Shown piece after piece: positions 11,398-24,000 of a stretch of DNA of 64,000 nt. The notes under the pieces were generated by a model. The model saw nothing but the letters and a program-made list of their open reading frames with translations, was not told the origin of the DNA and did no database searches. This stretch comes from Rhododendron vialii (lineage: Eukaryota > Streptophyta > Magnoliopsida > Ericales > Ericaceae). The DNA lies in the NCBI RefSeq assembly GCF_030253575.1, contig NC_080566.1:7263501-7327500 (forward strand), written 5' to 3'. How positions within the stretch are numbered: the stretch's first letter is position 1; the number at the start of each line of letters is the position of its first letter. The translations under genes and the position numbers were made by a program.

Positions 11398-13929
11398 TGT
11401 CACGCCCTCGATTTTCAACATAATTAAGTAATACATTTCAATAAAAGAGGAACCTCGCATATCATATAAGTTACCCAAAGGAGTTCCCACCTGTTTAATT
11501 TACAAACAAGTCCTTAAGTTTTGATACTTACAACTTTAGTCAAAAGAAAATTCAATAGTAATTATTTACAAAACCATCTTCAACAAAATGAGATCTTCAC
11601 AACGATGACGAAATAACTAGTGATGTCAGCTTCCAAAAGTCTTTTACTGTCAAGCACACAATGCATGCAATCTATTGCCCGGCATCAGAACCTGAAAAGA
11701 AAGATTTGGTTGAGCTACACTAGCCCAGTAGAGAATTCTAAGCTCAAGCTATATGTAGTTTGAATGAATCATACACCGAGAATGAATGAATATGGACAGA
11801 TACGCCTATAGTACAAGTGACCACCAACTAGCTGCAAATCATCGCCTAAGAGTCCTAGACTTCACATCAATCTCACTAACCATTTGGTTCTTTAACTAAG
11901 TACATTAACAAACTCGCGTCGTTCCACATTTGTCTATGATCAAATCAAAACATCTTATTACTCTTTGTACGGTAGTACAATCTTTCTCGTGTCCACATTG
12001 ATCTTCATTAAATCCCTTTATTGCAAAACCTTTCGTTTCCTTTAATTCGGTATTTCCCATCAATCATCACTAGGGTCACCTCGGGTCTAGTTCCCTCGAG
12101 CGCAGGGTCACCCCGAGTCTTTTCCCTCAATAACAATAATCAGTTGGGGTCACCTCGGGTCTAGTTCCCTCGAGCGCAGGGTCACCCCGAGTCTTTTCCT
12201 CCAATAATATGAATCAGTTGGGTCACCTCGGGTCTAGTTCCCTCGAGCGCAGGGTCACCCCGAGTCTTTTCCCTCAATAACGACCACTTGGGTCACCTTT
12301 CACACTTTTCACAATTGACATCATTTCGTAATCAATTTCATCACCCCTTTGATGGTTATACCACTGAATTTTAAGTAATCATTACGTGATTCCACAATTT
12401 TACACATTTATACTTCCTCTTTGTTTACATACCCGCATCTTACATGACGTACTAGGCCCATACATAAAATCCTACAATACTCTGTCCATTAGTTATTCAC
12501 TTTCATTCTGCTTCCCATTTTCACAAACATCCATTCATTCAATTGAATTCAAAGACCATTTAATCAATCGTATGGTATTATAAGACCAACAATCTACCAT
12601 ATCGCATATACTCAAATACACACATCCTCACCATACCCCTAAGTACACCCCGTACCTTCGCATACCACATATCAACCCACGACTAGACTCTACGATGCCC
12701 GATTATCTAGTTTCTATACTCGGAGTCCGTAAAAGCATGTACTAAAGGAATCTAAGAATTTTACGAGTCGAGAGAGAGAATGGATTGCACTACTACTCGT
12801 CGAATCCCTAGACATGTTCACTCTAGTCCATTGAATGCCACTCTAAGTGAGAAACGAGTAATACTCACCAAAACACTTGGAAGGATGTGTAAACAATCAA
12901 ATTAAAGTCAATGAAAAGCTTCGACATGCGAGTTGAAAGATATATGGAAGCAGCTGAAAGATACTGCAGCAGCTCAAGAAAGCAGCTGAAAGCAACTCAA
13001 ACTCCTAATCTCCTACCGGTAGAACTTGAAAATAGAAATGATCTCCTACCGGTAGGCAGGCAACTCCTACCGGTAGAACTTGAAAATAGAAACGCAACCT
13101 ACCGGTAGGCAAGCAAGTCCTACCGGTAGAACTTGAAAACAGAAAGGCCAACATTCAAGTTCGTGCTTGACCTACCGGTAGGTAAGGAATTCCTACCGGT
13201 AGAAGATTGGTACGTTGAGCAGCTTTTGAGCTGCTGCTATACGTTTGAGCTGGTTGATGAAAATTTTCAAACGTTCTACCGGTAGGTGAAAAGTTCCTAC
13301 CGGTAGGGAATCGATTTTCTGGTAAAGTAACAACGTTCTACCGGTAGAAAGGACGGGCCTACCGGTAGGAATCAAGGAAAAACAGACAATTCTGACAGCA
13401 ACTACGAATTTTCAATCCAAACTTAAACACGACATTACAAGCACGATTCATGCACCAAATCACTCATAAAACATATAAAGAGAGGTAGAATTCCCTACCT
13501 CAAGTGATTCGATCGAAACCCAAGCGATTGATCAAGCCCTAGACTCCGAAAACTTCAAAATCAACCGAATCTCCTCCTCCGAGCGAAACCCACGAAATTT
13601 CAAGCTCAACAACGTGAATGGATGAAGGTTTGGAGGTTATTTACCATGGGTTTTGAGTCCGGGTTGGAGAGGGAAAGAGAGAGTGTGTGTGTCGAGAGAG
13701 AGGGAGAGCCGAGAGGGAGGGGAAAGAGAGAGATGGGAGAATTTTAATCTCCTACACACACACACCCTTTTATACTAACACCCACAAATATCGCACTTGC
13801 ACTCCCTCGATTATCAATTCTAACACATTGACCCCAAATAAAATAAACTCAATCAATTTCACATTTTTTTCTCAATTTCTAATATTTATGAAACGTTTAA
13901 ATAATATCCGAAAAATACGGGTCCTTACA
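11398..13929 (-). repeat. 5' LTR (minus-strand orientation)
   Basis: Second copy of the LTR, holding the same internal repeats 5722 bp further on. It would carry the active promoter of the element, transcribing towards lower coordinates. Confidence 0.95.
13013..13368. repeat. palindromic decamer cluster, second LTR copy
   Basis: Same eleven CTACCGGTAG sites and spacing as in the other LTR. Confidence 0.95.
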
Positions 13930-15839
13930 TCTTCTCTATTCTTCAAAACAGAAAACTCATTCCCATGGAATGGATTTTGTGATTCTCAGCCAAACACCCA
14001 GAAGGGCCAGAACCGAAAAAATGAGAAACAGAAAATGAGAAAATGGGCCATCTAAACACCCCCACTTACTCGAGAACTAACATCGATCATTGTGCTACCT
14101 ATTGAATTTACACATGCCTAACACACATAAATGGGTCTCATTGTTAATACTTATATTTTATGAGTAAGTACACATTTTAGCACACATTTTCTAGGAACAG
14201 TTGGCATCTTACCACTAAATTTTTGTCATGTAAAAACAGTTGGATTTCGATTTTTCATTTATTAAATTCTAAGTCATGTTTTTCTTACTAAAAAATAGTA
14301 ATAATAATAAATAGCAGTGAACCAAAGTTTTAGTAAAATTCATTTGTTCCAAGCATGATACCATTTCCATGGGTCCAGCTAACCATTATTATTTTTATTT
14401 TTATTTTTTTACTTACAGTTAACGTAACCCAATTTCTGATAATCATAAAACTCTATTTTTTTTTATCGATCAATACTTTTTAAAATTAACACATAGCACT
14501 GCTATATTTAGGGGAGTAAATAAAAGGGTTCTACCGTTCTTCTTGGCAGTAGAGCAGCTATGGAGTACGTCAAGTAAAAATGCAGGCCGAGTAACATCAT
14601 TTCGGCTCGAACTAAGAATAAGAAGAAAGTAGTTTTTTTTTTTCCCCCTTCTTTCCCTCTTTTCTTTCTTTCCTTCTCTCTTTTGTTTCTTGCTGGTGTC
14701 GTGTGTGTGCTCTTGTGAATGTGGAAAGAATGGGAAAGGGGTTATGCTTATTTATACTAACGAAGGAAGGATCTAGATCATATCTAGAATATCTCAATCT
14801 TAATATATCTTATAAAATCTAGGGATATCTAGTATCCTTCTTTCCAGATAATTCTTTGGACCTTACGGCTTTTCGTCTCGCAGGGACTCGTGCCTCACTC
14901 CAGTGTCGTGATGCTGTTAACAGGGTGGGGGCGATATTAGTAGAGTTTAATAAAAATTGCCACCTAGACAGAAAAATACCCTAATCTTTAATAAATCCTA
15001 ATTTACGATTGACATGCTCCTTAAATCCTAAAGGTAAGCGGCCCACTAAGCTCCTTATTTGTTAGTTTTTTGTAATTCTTTTTAGCGTCTTATTTGTTTA
15101 TAAAAGTTAGGGTGTTACATCTATGACTCTCTCCTTATCTATATTTATACACTATCATTATATTTGGATATTAGTCTCTCACTTGCTAGGATTTGTACAA
15201 AAAAATCCAAGTTAGGGTTTGCATAAACAAAAAATCTCTCTTTATATATATAGAATTACATATTTACTCAATAGGGTTTTAGTATTTTCTTTTAAATAAT
15301 TTCATTAAAAAATCGAATCATTTATTAAAAGAATACTAAATTAACATCTAAATGAAAGAATTGTAATTAAAACATTAATTTTATTATAAAAATTTAGGGT
15401 TGTTACAATCTCTGCATTGGTTATTTTTGTATCCCTAACTAAAAAACCCCCACAATACACAATGCACATTTGTCCAATCGCAAACAAGTTTCAATCACGC
15501 ATCCGACCACACCAAATTATTCGTCTCGATGAGACAATTCCGATGTGGGATGTTTTTGAGTTTTGAGTTTGGTTATTGAGTTTTAGTTATTGGTAAAAGT
15601 TTGTTAAGTTTAGTTATGGAATATGTGGAATTTGATTATTCGCTAAAATCCTAGTAACTTTGCTTATTACAATGTGAGATTTTTTTGAGAATTGTTGTTA
15701 AATTTGCTTATCCATACATATTTGCTTATTACAATGAGGATGCTCTTTGGCGCCAAGTCCTTGATTAGGAAGATACTCAAAAATACCTCCTCTCAAAATA
15801 AAATAAAATTAATGACTTGTGTAACTTCTTAATTATAAG
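13930..15839. other. repeat-derived spacer
   Basis: No gene is seen. Up to about 14065 it looks like the other half of a repeat that begins before 5676, ending CTAAACACCCCC, so the LTR element seems nested in an older transposon. At 15110-15119 and 15401-15408 the plus strand ends GTGTTACA and GTTGTTACA, resembling minus-strand LTR starts (TGTAAC). These may be LTR remnants. The rest is AT-rich. Confidence 0.4.
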
Positions 15840-17088
15840 TAGAGGTGGTAATCTCAACTCATATTTTTTTTAACCCGCCCAAATCAACCCACTTATAATC
15901 CAGCCAACCCATCCGTATTGTATAATGGGTTGATATGGGTTATCAACCCATATGAACCCATATTTATATGAATTTAGATGAGTTGAAAATGCGTTTAATA
16001 TGGGCTGGAAGTACAAGACCCATACTTAATTGGGTTTGGAAATTAATTTCCCGAAAGTATTGTCTACCGTAGGTCGTAGCTGATGGCTGGCTCCCCTCCC
16101 AGTCCACTGGACTCCCTTCTTCCTCGTCGTCTTCTTTGAAAAATCACTGCATATATATTTTCGAAATTTTTGAAATTAAAGCTAGTATAAATACTGGAGA
16201 TAAAATTGGAAAAATTATTCATTTTTCTGATAATATTGTAGTTGTTAAAAAATATATTAAAATCAAATAAATTTATTAGATCATAGAGTGTTTGTTGAAT
16301 TTGGAATTTTTGTAGTGTTACATGGGGGTATTGTTCCTTGGTCATTCAACAAGTGTTGGCCGAGTGGGAAGAAAGAAAATAAAAAATTATAAACATCTAT
16401 GTCATAAACATTTTTAAGTGGTACCTATCGAAATCATTTAATAATTGTACATATACTTCTTCTTTAAAAGAGAGAAAATAAGCCTTCTCTTAAATCGTGA
16501 TTTAAACACTAGCTAGAGCGTTGGAATCAGTCAAAAAAAATTTGAATAAAAGATGCACTTATTTTTTGATTTAAAGATGACGAATTGAGAGAGAATGACA
16601 TATCTCGTAAAATGAGAAATGAGTGTTTAAAAAATAAGAACCTTAGCGGGATGATTGTTCAACTTTCCCAAATTTATGAAGAATATAACTCATTAACTGA
16701 ATGTAATGCATAACAGTGGCACGGACGCAACTATTATTTGAAAGATGTATTATTGCCCTAAAAAAATGATAAACCCATTGTTTGGTGGTTGTTTACATAA
16801 CTAGATTTCCCCATTTTATTCTATAAAACTTCTATCTTTAATTTTTTCATTAAAAATAGAAAATATGGTGCACTTCTAGAGAAAGGGAGTTGCGAAATAT
16901 CATTACCCAAAATTATGAAAATTATAGTTCTCCAGTTGCAGAAAAGGAAGCTTGAAAATCTTTTGCAAAATTGATTGCAGAAGCACAAGCTAAACAAAAC
17001 AACGTTGTCCATACTTTCGTAAAATATTTTTGAAATGAAAAGAAACATAGTCTAACAGCTAGACTTAACCAAACCACCCCCCCCCCCC

Positions 17089-17119
<31 letters not shown>

Positions 17120-17283
17120 AGACACACACACACACCCAAAAGATTGGGTCGGGTCGGGTTTGGCTTAGCCCATATTTGACCCGACCAATTTCAACTCACC
17201 TAATATTGACCCATATCCGACCCGCCCATATTCAACCAACAACTCATTTTAACCCGCTCAAACCGGCCCATTTGTCACCTCTA
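15840..17283. mobile_element. non-autonomous hAT-type element, 1444 bp
   Basis: The ends are TAGAGGTGGTAA and, reversed, TAGAGGTGACAA, the typical TAGRGGTG terminus of hAT elements. They are flanked by an 8-bp target duplication, ATTATAAG (15832-15839) and ATTGTAAG (17284-17291), with one mismatch. Subterminal regions are rich in AACCCGCCC/GGGTTGATATGGG motifs in both orientations. I found no transposase. A C-run and CA tract lie at about 17080-17135. Confidence 0.85.
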
Positions 17284-17776
17284 ATTGTAAGTAACCTAAA
17301 AGGGGGGTTCAATAGATTTTCGTGATTTTTGCAAGAAGAGTTGACAAGATCTCAGTTTCTCGCATTTTCGCTCATTCTCTTTCTGATAAAACATACAAAA
17401 AGTTGATAATGTTTTTTACTCTTTCCATAATTTTCTAGTATTCTTTTGCTAATCAAAAGGACCTAAGATTAAGATGGAAATAAACAGTCCCAATTTCCAT
17501 CTTAAAAACAAGAGGGAAAGCACAAGTTCCAATTTCTGATCGATCCAACAGGCCCACAAATTGCCTAGACAAAGGGAACTGATTAAAGGAAAACTAGAAC
17601 TGGGAAGTAAATTGATTTCCACATGAAAGGGTAATGTAATAAATTCACATGAATACAAAATACAAAAGGAAGCGCAGATGGTAACAAAGGGAGTGCAAAA
17701 ATCACTATCCGAAAACCCAGATGACAGCATCTCACCACTGCATTGGTCTACTTTGCAGCCATTTGAAAGACACTAA
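17284..17776. other. spacer, nothing recognised
   Basis: AT-rich DNA between the hAT element and the 3' end of the minus-strand COQ11-like gene. No repeat or exon was recognised. It may include the polyadenylation region of that gene. Confidence 0.4.
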
Positions 17777-18049
17777 CTTATTTTTGGACCGGCATCAGAC
17801 AAGTACTCTAGTAAGAACAAAGATATCGATTCGAACAAAAGAACAACCAGAAGAAACGGTCAACAGACTTATTTTTGGACCGGCATCAGACAAGTACTCT
17901 AGTAAGAACAAATATATCGATTCGAACAAAAGAACAACCGGAAGAAACGGTCAATAGACTTATTTTTGGACCGGCATTTAGACAAGTACTCTAGTAAGAA
18001 CAAAGATATCGATTCGAACAAAAAAACAACCGGAAGAAACGGTCAACAG
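17777..18049. repeat. three 91-bp tandem repeats
   Basis: Copies start at 17777, 17868 and 17959 with only a few substitutions (for example GCATCAGAC versus GCATTTAGAC). The array ends two bases before the stop codon of the minus-strand COQ11-like gene, so it forms the start of its 3'UTR or its immediate 3' flank. Confidence 0.95.
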
Positions 18050-18051
18050 AT

Positions 18052-21000
18052 CTAAACGGACTTTTGTTGGCTGTGTCGTAGTATACCATACACATCAACG
18101 ATACCGGGAGGGAACACAGGATCTGTTGCAGCTCTTACAGCAACCCTTGCCACTGAATTCACGCTGACCGGAGGTGTTAACAGCGGGCCAACCAGTGGGA
18201 TTTGGCTGAGTGGCTTTGCGTGTTTGAGAACCTGCAGTAAAAATATGTATTGCAAGTTAAAAGGTTTACCATCACCCTGTGGGTAATCAAGCTAAAGTGG
18301 CTAACCTTTATATGACAAAATCTAGAGACAGACACACATGCATTAGATGAGAATATTTTTGGGGAAAAAAATCTTTATTAGCAGAAGACCACTTCTTCCT
18401 ATTTTTTTTAAAAAAACACAAAATAACAGCGAGTTGCATGTGATGAATAGCGACAATCATCTGATAACATGTGACCTAACATGCTAATGTCCTCACCCCA
18501 AGTGATTGGCCTAGGGCTAGGGGTCAAGGCTTTGGGACGTTATTGGTTGCTTCCTCCTAAGGTCTAAGGTTCAAAACCTCTTAGGTGCTATCCACTCCTT
18601 TGGGGGTCAAGTCCATACGGAGCTTTGTTCTGGTTTTAACTTGGGCCCCCACTAGTGGACAGTGCAATTGATCGAGGTGCATGTAAGTTGGCCCAAACAC
18701 TTGAGTTTAAAAGAAAAACATGCCAATGGCCTTTGGCAGAATAAGGTGACACAGAAAGACGAATGAAATGAAGGGTTTGTACAACTTGTGCCAAGTAATT
18801 AGGGAAAAAGGTGTTCTTTAATTGAACTCAGGTGAGATTAGCAAGTGGACTATTTTGTTAATCGGCCACAGAGGCCAAATCAACGGTTTCAATAATGGCT
18901 TTGCTGCACCAATCAACAGAGTTTGTGCTCTGAGTACACCGGCAATCCCAATTCCTCACACCGGGAAGTATTGAGCCTATTTTTCTGGTGCCCCACATAA
19001 TGCATGCATAAGCTTTTCATTTTTTATGGGCTAACGTTAGTGCACCACAATCTAAAACTGAATGGGGGGGGAAAACCACCTCAACCATGAATTACGTGAA
19101 GATGATACTCCAAAATCAATGAAATTGAAACCACGTAAATTATTACCGTCTCCAATGGAGACCCTATAGCGCCTAAAGGTATCTTCATGCTCCCAACTTG
19201 ACGAGTTCCGTGTATAAAACCGGGCCTCAGAATCACACCTGAAAAAGGAAATTATGAGAAAAACAATCCATGATCTAACGGGGCCTAGGAACAATAATGA
19301 TCTCACAATAGTCTCTACTCTCTGTTTTTTTTTTGCTCGGCTAAAGAAAGATTTTATTAATCATTAAAACAAGCCCAGAATCACACCTCCATACGGGAAT
19401 CTAATCATCAGTTCCGTTTCAGCCGCTCTCTGCATCAGTGCATAAAGCCTTCATCAGAAAAAAAAGGATACAAAAAAACCATTCCAAAAAAGAGATTTTT
19501 GCTCCATTTTCTCGTACTTGTTTTGTTAAAGACATTGGATACCTTACTGGATTCCATCTTGGCTTCAACTAACCTTTTCATTTAGGTTACACAAATAAAA
19601 ATATGGACATATTTTCATCTTTTTCCTATTATAACTTTTCTCCGGTAGCAGACAAAGGAATACAGGGCAAAATAGTACCTTTCCCTCATAATATCCTTGT
19701 AGCAGGTAATTTACCAAGCCGAAGTCAGCAGCAGAGATGTAAACATATCTTTTCACACCTGCAAATTTAGAACTCTCAGAATGCTCCTGCATCGTCAACT
19801 GACAACTCTCAAACAGAGCTGACTATCGTAGAAGGCAACCAAATACATTTGCAAATGAACTCGCCAATCACAGCCAGTTCCCCATAAAGTCAGAAGTTAT
19901 ACTAGCTAATAATTCTATTTCCTCCCAGTCCATAGCTGCACAACCTTTCGTTGCAGGCATGAATTTCATTATTACATTTTACCAAAAAGCTTTCTTTTTT
20001 TCCCTTTTCCGTCTTTCTCTTTTTCTTGTCTGAGTTCTATTAAGTATTAAGGAGGAAACAAACATAAAGGAGCAAGGAATACCTTGTTCAGCTGCTGCTC
20101 TAATAGCATTAATATTTGCAGTTCCATTGATTTTATACATATGTGAGTTTGAGCCAAACCCTCCAACACATGAGATCTACAAATATTAATGGGCCAACAA
20201 AAGTAAGAATACAAAACAAATAATGGAATCTGAACAAAAGCGGAACACAACAACTCAAGGAGTTCAACAAAAAAAAAGCAGCGTAATCGATCATAAATTA
20301 TTCAGTACGCTTCCTAAAATTATAATTTTAAGGATTCTGATGAAACCCATCACTATGTGGTCATGATGATTCAAACTTAAGTGATACCCATCCCGCCACT
20401 AACTCTTAAGTGGACATTAAGGAGTTGCAAGGCAGTCAATTTGGAGGGGGTTTTTTTTTACTGTTAATAGCTTTGCAATTGAAACAGGTTCAGAGAATGA
20501 CAAAGGCCATCCAATCTAGATGAATTCCTTGGATTCAGTCTCTCAAGAGAGAGAAAACAGGCTTCAGCAATGTAACAGCTAGCTAAGGTAAAAGGACAGC
20601 ATCTGCCAACTCTAAGCAGCAGTTGTCGTGATCAGCATCTCCACTAAAAACGGATGTCAGAGTGGAAATCACATGCTGATCACTCCATTGATTCATAAAG
20701 GTGGTCAATGACAGTTTTTTGGATTAAAGAGCCTAACTTCTCAAATTCTCATAAATATGGTCATAAGGGCATGCTCCTAAGACAATCAGTCCCTTAGATA
20801 ACCATGTCAAAATGTTAACTTGTCACCAATGGAAGCATGTCAAAGTATTCGCACTAATTAAAATGATAAATGCTAAACTCATATTTTCTAAGGTTACAGA
20901 AAATATTGATTAAGAAAACTTATACCACAGAGGTCACTCCATTCAATGCATCCTTCAATGACTCAGGCAGGAGAAGATCTCCTGTTAAGAAAGGAAAATA

Positions 21001-24000
21001 AAATTACACAAACTCATCTATGCAGTCAAAATAACATGAGAGTCTCCTTTCAAACCTTGATGCCAAAAGACTTCGTGAGCCCAAGCCTCATTCACAGATG
21101 GCCTCCCTGACCTAACAATAAAGAGAATCAGCCTACATATTTTTCTGTCATTTCTGTTTCTTTTAAAGGATGGGAGCAACCAATTTCACATACAATTGAT
21201 ACACATGTAATGGAACTATTAAAAGATAGGAAGGACAAAAGACAACAAGAATACACACACACACACACACTCTGATGTGCACCTACCTCTAAATGGGCAC
21301 TTTTTTGACAAACCACCACAAGCTTGACGGAAAAAAAAAAGGTCTTCAAACAGTGGTTTAACTGCTACCATGAAAATCCCTAAAACTACTGTTTTTAGAT
21401 CCAATAAAGCTGTAAGAATAAGTTACTACTGTTCCACACATGACTCGCATATGTAATACGGTACACTACCACATTCTAAATACTGACAAGTAAATGCAAA
21501 AACTGCAATTTTACAGCAATGTTGAACTGAAAAGTCACTTAAGGGTCCGTGACCGACTCTACAGCTAAAAATAGCATGTCAAGGATCACAAGAATACAAT
21601 CTGAAACCATGGCATTCCCTTTTGATGTCTTTTTGGCTCTTCTACCACCACGACACCTATAACGATCATTTCTCAGCCCCAAACCATCAAGCGATATTTA
21701 CCCAGTATAATGCATATTAACAGCATTATTTCTCAGCCCCAAACAAATGAAAAAGATGGAAGATGACAATATCTGAACTCAAGCATTGGATTTTTTCAAA
21801 ACTCGTACTCGAACTAATATAGATGGGGTTGACCGTTGACCTAAAGTATGACTATAATCAATCATCCCATAGGAATCAAAACTGAAGCAACTAAATTACA
21901 ATCTGTAACAGCTTTAGGTGTACCTGCTAAGGCTAGATACAGTTAAACCACGCTTTAGAGCTTCTCTGCATACATGTGAACCAACAAATCCATTTCCTCC
22001 CAAAACAAGTAACTGAATCAAACAAAAGGTACCAATTAATACTCTTTTAACAGTTTTATCTCTAGCCTACCCTACTAAAGAGAAAGCACACGGAATTGTT
22101 AGATCAAAACAGAGTACCTTTTCTGTTAGAGGTGGTGGGACTTCTACTGTCTCTGCTTCGTCGACTTGGACAGGTTCTTCTACCTTGGAAGGACCTGTTG
22201 ACAAAAATCTTCCATTTCTGGATGCAGCTACTGTACTGTTTCAGCAGTGGCAGAAAGGTACTTAAATTAGAAACTCAGACTTTCTATGGAAACCATGACC
22301 ATCATCGACAAATCACAAAAATGAAAGGCGAAAGTATATAAACACCCCCCTCAACTATCACTTTGTCCCACGGAGACCACTTCACATTTAAAATCGCCCA
22401 TACAGACCCAAAATGCAAACTCCATTAACGGAATGGAGGAAATGACTAAGATACCCTTTTCATATCAGGCAAAAGTACATAAACACCCCCTCAACTATCA
22501 CTTTGTCCCATGGAGACCCCCTCACATTTATATTGTTTTCGCTTGTCTATTGCGCGGGTAAGCCGTTGATCTTTGGGCTTCTTTTCACTTCATTTCTAGA
22601 TCTATTTTTCTGAAATTTTTAGAAAACTGGGTTTGTGTTATTTTTTCAATTGATCTATACCTAAACCAGCGTGCATACTTGTTTGCAACCTTTGGAATTG
22701 CGAATTTTATTTTGAGGTTGGGTTTGTTTATTAGGCTACCGTGACTGATCTGTGGGATGTAATTCATAAGTGAGTGTCGAATATGTTCGCAGTGTTTATG
22801 AATCTGTTAGATATGAACTAAAATTTCAGTATTAGATGAAATGGGTATCTTTGGTTGGGAGTATTGTTAAATAAAGCTCAAAAGTTGCAGATTTGTTTGC
22901 TGGTTTTGGGTTTTGATTGGAGGCTGTTTGTAGAGAGGAGAAAGAGAAGGGTTAGAGGGGGTGTATGTATGTAATGCATGCATCTAATAAAACAAGGGTA
23001 TTTTTGTCTGATTTATGGATGAGGGGGTTCATCACAAACGATTCTATCACAAAAGATTCTGAGATAGAAGGGTGTCACTTGGGTAATGGAGAGTAGTTGA
23101 GAGGGTCTATATGAACGATTTTAAATGTGAGGGGGTCTTTTTGGGGACAAAGTAATGTGAGGGGGTCTTTTTGGGGACAAAGTAATGTGAGGGGGTCTTT
23201 TTGGGGACAAAGTAATCGTTGGGGGGTGTTTATGTACTTTCACCAAAATGGAAAGACAAAGTGGCAGGTATGGTGACGCTAAAACTTGGGGTGAATCTAG
23301 AGAGGCAGCTGAACATTTAGAAGAATTCGGATACTTTGTACTTCACAGGCTACGCAAAAGAGCGAACCAGTAAACCATACGCCGTTTGAGCACAAACTTG
23401 CAAATTATTCCAGACTCCTAACTTTCAATACAATATTGATGATCTATTAATAGAATATATAAGGTTGAAGACTGTTACAAAACATGTGATACCATATTTC
23501 CTAGCAGCTAGTCTGAACTCCGAAGACTCCTAACGTTTAGATGGTTTTTCAAGTCAAACTAGAGAGGTAGGGGAACACGCAATGTGTGTGCAAGTTGAAT
23601 GTTGACAAAATATGCACGATAGATTCCGGCTAAATTTTACCTATAGACTGTTCTTCTTCTGGCCAAATTTTACCTGTTAAGATTATTTTGCCTATAGACT
23701 GATCTTCTTCTGGCCAAATTTTGTTCTCGTTTATCCACGCTTTGGGAAGCCCTTCTTTGCTGATCAAATGGCTCTGGTACGTCATGGGGTAACATGTTAT
23801 ACATGGTGAGAATCAAAGTTTTTTGCTGGGTTTTGGTCATGAATTCAATAACATGGCAGTGGAAAACAGGACATAAATACTACTCCATAAAAATTTTAGA
23901 AGGGAGGGTCCTCAAATTTCTCACAAAAGTCATACAAAACTATTGAAAACAGTGGGTCCTTGTGCAAAATCACAAAACAAACACAAATGTATCTGGTTGG

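Larger units (their letters stand above)
5676..13929 (-). mobile_element. LTR retrotransposon, complete ends, non-autonomous, Ty3-like
   Basis: Two direct 2532-bp repeats (5676-8207 and 11398-13929) at a constant offset of 5722 enclose a 3190-bp interior. The flanks are TCTTC on both sides (5671-5675, 13930-13934), a perfect 5-bp target duplication. On the minus strand the LTR starts TGTAAGGACC and ends GGGCGTGACA. A tRNA-iMet type PBS follows the LTR at 11397 and a purine tract precedes the LTR at 8207. The interior retains only a gag zinc-knuckle ORF and a short tail of degenerate pol resembling Ty3/gypsy. No intact protease, reverse transcriptase or integrase was found. The LTRs look identical wherever compared, so the insertion is recent although the coding region is broken. 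Movement must have relied on proteins from another element, as in TR-GAG/LARD-type elements. Confidence 0.95.
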
